Positions 61,020 to 64,000 of a stretch of DNA of 64,000 bases are shown one piece after another. The notes beneath the pieces are model-generated. The model saw nothing but the letters and a program-made list of their open reading frames with translations. It made no database searches and was not told the DNA's origin. Numbering within the stretch: position 1 is the first letter of the stretch; every line of letters starts with the position of its first letter. The translations under genes and the position numbers were made by a program. The stretch lies in NCBI RefSeq assembly GCF_037911135.1, contig NZ_JBBLYU010000001.1, forward strand, positions 1,116,001 through 1,180,000, in the 5' to 3' direction. The stretch comes from Phaeobacter sp. A36a-5a (GTDB taxonomy: Bacteria > Pseudomonadota > Alphaproteobacteria > Rhodobacterales > Rhodobacteraceae).

Positions 61020-62078
61020 ATGCTCAGCAAAATGGTGAAGACACTGGCCCTGTCGGCCCTGATGGCAGGCACCGCGCTGTCGGCCTACGCCGCAGACTAC
61101 AAGATCCGCGCGACCGCCAATTCCAACGAGAATGACGAGGATTACGACGGTCTGGTCGTGTTCAAGAACTACGTCGAAGCGGCCTCCAATGGCGCAATCG
61201 AGGTTGAATTGTTCATCGGCACCCAGCTTTGCTCCAACGGGGCAGAATGCCTGCAAGGCGTCGCGGATGGTTCAATCGACATCTATATTTCCACCTCCGG
61301 TGGCGCGTCGGGGTTGTTCCCTTACGTCCAGGTGCTGGATCTGCCCTATCTGATGGCGGATGACCGGATTGCCGAACATGTGCTGTCGGGCGATTTCACC
61401 CGCACTATGCGCCGGATGGCACTGGAGGATTCCGGCGATGCGATCCGCCTGATGACCATTGGCAACACCGGCGGCTGGCGCAACTTCGCCAATACCAAAC
61501 GCCGGGTCGCGGAACCTGCCGACATGGAAGGTCTGAAAATCCGAACGGTCGTCGCCGACCTGCCGCAGGAGCTGGTAAAGGCGCTCGGGGCCTCTCCGAC
61601 ACCGATTCCCTGGCCGGAGCTGTTTACCTCGTTCCAGACCGGCGTGGTCGAAGGCTCCAAGAACGGCATCACCGATATTATGGGCATGAAATTCCCCGAC
61701 GCTGGCCTGCAATATGTGACGCTGGACGGACACGCCTATATGGGGGCGCTGTGGTGGATGTCGAACCAAACCTTCACCAGTATGCCGGAAGACATGCGGC
61801 AGGTCGTGGTCGATGGCTTCTACGCGCTGCAACAGGCCACATTTGCCTCGCCGAAGCGCAAGTCGATCCAGGCCTATGAGGATTTTGTTGCCGGTGGCGG
61901 CGATCTCTATGTTCCGACGCCCGAACAGAAGGCGGCGTTCAAATCCGCAGCCGAGCCGGTCTATGACTGGTTCAAATCCAACGTGACGCGCGGCGATGAG
62001 ATCTTTACCGCGCTGACCGATGCAGTCGCCAAGGCCGAAGCCGACGTCAACGCGGCACGTGCCGCCGATCTGAACTGA
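61020..62078 (+). CDS. TRAP transporter substrate-binding protein (DctP family)
   Basis: 352 residues from ATG 61020 with AGGAGGAGAC ahead. Signal peptide about 1-24 (LALSALMAGTALSAYA). P-subunit pattern: GLVVFKNYVEAASNGAIEVELFIGTQLCSNGAECLQGVADGSIDIYISTSGGASG, VLDLPYLMADDRIAEHVLSG, and LKIRTVVADLPQELVKALGASPTPIPWPELFTSFQTGVVEGSKNGITDI with the carboxylate/anion-binding Arg in KIRTV. The ligand is predicted to be the substrate of the adjacent monooxygenase. Confidence 0.92.
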   Translation: MLSKMVKTLALSALMAGTALSAYAADYKIRATANSNENDEDYDGLVVFKNYVEAASNGAIEVELFIGTQLCSNGAECLQGVADGSIDIYISTSGGASGLFPYVQVLDLPYLMADDRIAEHVLSGDFTRTMRRMALEDSGDAIRLMTIGNTGGWRNFANTKRRVAEPADMEGLKIRTVVADLPQELVKALGASPTPIPWPELFTSFQTGVVEGSKNGITDIMGMKFPDAGLQYVTLDGHAYMGALWWMSNQTFTSMPEDMRQVVVDGFYALQQATFASPKRKSIQAYEDFVAGGGDLYVPTPEQKAAFKSAAEPVYDWFKSNVTRGDEIFTALTDAVAKAEADVNAARAADLN

Positions 62079-62137
62079 TCAGTAGGCTGCAACACCAACC
62101 GGCGGTGCGGGATCTAGCCGCGCCGCTGCCCCGTTGG

Positions 62138-62644
62138 CTAGCGAAACGGATACATCCAGACCTTATAGTCCGCGACCAGAACATGCGCTTTCTCGATCTC
62201 CGCAGGGGTCATTTTCTTGACCACCTCTTCAAGGCTGATCGCCGCATCGGGATCACCGCCAATGGCCGACAGCGTGTACCACATATAGGCGCGTACCAAG
62301 TCGGGGGCGGGCAGCCCACGGCCGATTTCATAGTACCAACCGATACCCGATTGCGCGCCGGGGTGTCCCTTCATGGCGCTGCGCAGATACCATTCAAAGG
62401 CCCGCTGGTCGTCACGGTCAACACCCAGCCCCATGGCATACATCACCCCGATCAGCTCTTCAGCGTCTGCGTTGCCGGAGCGCGCTGCTGGCCAGAGCGC
62501 CTCGCGCGCAGCCGCAAATTCGCCGGCCTCCATCAGGTCGCGCGCCTGCTCGATTTCGGCCCGCGCGGGCAGCGGGACCAGCAGCGTCAGGCTGCTCGTG
62601 GACAGCGCCATCGCGGCCAGAACCGGTTTCCATCTCTTGCGCAT
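62138..62644 (-). CDS. SEL1-like repeat secreted protein
   Basis: 168 residues from ATG 62644, with AGGAGAG seven bases ahead. Signal peptide about 1-29 (LAAMALSTSSLTLLVPLPARA). Then helical SEL1/TPR-like repeats: ARDLMEAGEFAAAREALWPAARSGNADAEELIGVMYAMGLGVDRDDQRAFEWYLRSAMKGHPGAQSGIGWYYEIGRGLPAPDLVRAYMWYTLSAIGGD. Such proteins scaffold others in the periplasm. The start codon directly abuts the start region of the divergent cytochrome peroxidase gene. Partner unknown. Confidence 0.85.
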   Translation of the reverse strand: MRKRWKPVLAAMALSTSSLTLLVPLPARAEIEQARDLMEAGEFAAAREALWPAARSGNADAEELIGVMYAMGLGVDRDDQRAFEWYLRSAMKGHPGAQSGIGWYYEIGRGLPAPDLVRAYMWYTLSAIGGDPDAAISLEEVVKKMTPAEIEKAHVLVADYKVWMYPFR

Positions 62645-63976
62645 GTGCTCTCCTGTGTTGTGCTGGCGTTTGGCCTTTTTGCGGGGTCGGCGGCTGCGAC
62701 TGATCCACGGTTTCCGCCGCCGCTGGGGGTAAGCGATTTTCTACCCGTAGACCCCGCAAAGGCCGAGTTGGGTCGGCTGCTATTTTACGACAAGATCCTG
62801 TCCGGGAACAGAAATATCAGCTGCGGAACCTGCCATCATCCGCGCCATGGCACCTCTGACGGGCTATCCTTAGGCCTTGGAGAAGGCGGCGAGGGGCTGG
62901 GCCGGGCGCGGGTTTCCACCAGGGGCAGCAACCGGGTGCAAAAACGCATCCCCCGCAATGCGCCCGCGCTCTGGAACCTCGGGGCAAAATCCATCCGGGT
63001 TCTGATGCACGACGGGCGGATCAGCGCGGATCCGGTCTATGGCAATGGCTTCAACACCCCAGCAGAGGAATGGCTGCCTGACGGGCTGCAATCCCTGCTG
63101 GCGGCGCAGGCGCTGTTTCCGATGACGTCCAGCGTGGAAATGGCCGGGAATGTCGGCGAGAATGAAATCATCGGTGCCAGCCGCGACCGGATTGATCTGG
63201 CCTGGCCGATCATTGCCAAACGCGTCCGCGGCCTGCCGACATATGCGGCGGGGTTTGTCGCCGCCTTTGATCACATCATGGCGCCTGAGGATGTGCAGAT
63301 CACCGATATCGCGGAGGCTCTGGCCCAGTTCATGGTGCAGGATTTCACCTCGTTCGACAGCCCGTTTGATGCCTATCTGGCCGGGGATGCGACGGCGCTG
63401 ACCGCGCAGCAAAAAGCCGGTGCCGATCTGTTTTTTGGCAGCGCCGGATGCAGCGGCTGCCATGCTGGGCCGCTGTTTTCGGATCAGAACTTCTACGCCC
63501 TTGGTTTGCCGGCCTTTGGCCCCGGTCGCGCGCGCCGCTTTGACCCCTACGCCCGGGATGTCGGTCGAATGGGAGAAAGCGACGATCTGTCAGATGCCTA
63601 CCGCTTTCGCACGCCGATGCTGCGCAATGTGGAACTGACCGCGCCTTATGGCCATAATGGCGCTTTTCCGACGCTTGACCGGATGATCCGGCATCACCTC
63701 GATCCAGTCGCAAGCCGTTCGGCGTGGACGCCTGACGATCTGCAATTGCCAGATGTGCCCTGGCTGGCCGCCACGGATTTTGTGGTACAGCAGGACCGGT
63801 TCGAGATGGCGCGACAGGCGCGCGCGCGGGATATCTATCTACCCCGGGACCTCAGCGATCAGGACATCGCAGCGCTGATCGCTTTCCTCACAGCACTCAC
63901 CGGGGCAGAGGCCCGCGCCGAAACGTCATCAGTACCCGCATCCGTTCCAAGCGGCCTGCCCGTTGATGGGACCTAA
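62645..63976 (+). CDS. Di-haem cytochrome c peroxidase (CCP/MauG family)
   Basis: About 443 residues if translation starts at GTG 62645; GTG 62657 is also possible and neither has a strong ribosome-binding site. Signal peptide about 1-18 (VVLAFGLFAGSAAA). Two c-type haem sites: CGTCHH near residue 59 and CSGCHAG near 275. Between them QAQALFPMTSSVEMAG and RTPMLRNVELTAPYGHNGAFPTLDRMI carry the usual axial-ligand region. CCP/MauG enzymes reduce peroxide or make protein-derived cofactors in the periplasm. Divergent from and abutting the SEL1-like gene. Function here unknown. Confidence 0.85.
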   Translation: MLSCVVLAFGLFAGSAAATDPRFPPPLGVSDFLPVDPAKAELGRLLFYDKILSGNRNISCGTCHHPRHGTSDGLSLGLGEGGEGLGRARVSTRGSNRVQKRIPRNAPALWNLGAKSIRVLMHDGRISADPVYGNGFNTPAEEWLPDGLQSLLAAQALFPMTSSVEMAGNVGENEIIGASRDRIDLAWPIIAKRVRGLPTYAAGFVAAFDHIMAPEDVQITDIAEALAQFMVQDFTSFDSPFDAYLAGDATALTAQQKAGADLFFGSAGCSGCHAGPLFSDQNFYALGLPAFGPGRARRFDPYARDVGRMGESDDLSDAYRFRTPMLRNVELTAPYGHNGAFPTLDRMIRHHLDPVASRSAWTPDDLQLPDVPWLAATDFVVQQDRFEMARQARARDIYLPRDLSDQDIAALIAFLTALTGAEARAETSSVPASVPSGLPVDGT

Positions 63977-64000
63977 TCGCTGACCGGTCCAGCATTCCGC

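Overview
The window is high-GC (about 60%), densely coded DNA from an alphaproteobacterium of the Rhodobacteraceae, most likely the marine roseobacter group (Phaeobacter, Ruegeria or Leisingera-like). The evidence is the clpP-clpX region, a GapR (DUF2312) protein, an NDUFA12-type complex I subunit beside mlaD, DUF2155, aat and accCB, three TRAP or TRAP-like carboxylate uptake loci and many ABC/TRAP transporters. No insertion sequence, prophage, CRISPR array or rRNA was found; one tRNA (Asn) is present. The window opens inside an Hsp70-family gene and closes just after a di-haem cytochrome c peroxidase gene.

Layout. 1-2.7 kb: Hsp70-like chaperone (partial), lytic transglycosylase, GlxA-type regulator. 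3-10.6 kb: clpP, clpX, a RidA protein, NDUFA12, mlaD, DUF2155, aat, accC-accB, a PAS-LuxR regulator. 10.8-16 kb: a complete branched-chain-amino-acid-type ABC transporter (livF, G, M, H and a Tat-exported binding protein). 16.3-22.6 kb: a signalling cluster of ScfR-type regulator, receiver-only response regulator, small membrane protein, sodium/solute symporter-histidine kinase, and a FliM/FliN (SpoA) domain protein with a long Gly/Asp repeat tail. 22.8-25 kb: sulfide/persulfide cluster (persulfide dioxygenase-like MBL protein, two YeeE/YedE proteins, DUF442 protein). 25.4-27 kb: small conserved genes, gapR and a second RidA.

27.3-37.9 kb is a reductive pyrimidine catabolism island: preT-preA (uracil/thymine to dihydropyrimidine), rutR, an N-carbamoyl-beta-alanine amidohydrolase, dihydropyrimidinase and a THI5/NMT1-type ABC importer. 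A perfect 16-bp RutR box (30927-30942) lies between rutR and the amidohydrolase gene, and a 13/16 copy (27283-27298) lies before preT, so one regulon probably covers both arms. Short repeats of one family sit in front of several genes of the import/hydrolysis operon.

38-47 kb: a DUF6500 protein, an unusual [4Fe-4S] protein, a flavin reductase, then acs overlapping adk (acetate activation and AMP recycling) divergent from a TRAP transporter. 47-54.3 kb: PepSY-like secreted protein, lipoprotein, OmpR-type two-component pair, MFS exporter, tRNA-Asn, MBL hydrolase, an unpartnered sensor kinase.

54.4-62.1 kb is the most interesting catabolic block: GntR regulator and Gfo/Idh/MocA oxidoreductase on one strand, and on the other a SsuD-like flavin monooxygenase, an aldo/keto reductase and a flavin reductase with overlapping ends, followed by a full TRAP transporter. 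The enzyme trio matches the logic of oxidative desulfonation of a sulfosugar (monooxygenase, aldehyde reductase, FMN reductase), here apparently coupled to TRAP uptake and preceded by a consensus FNR-type box.
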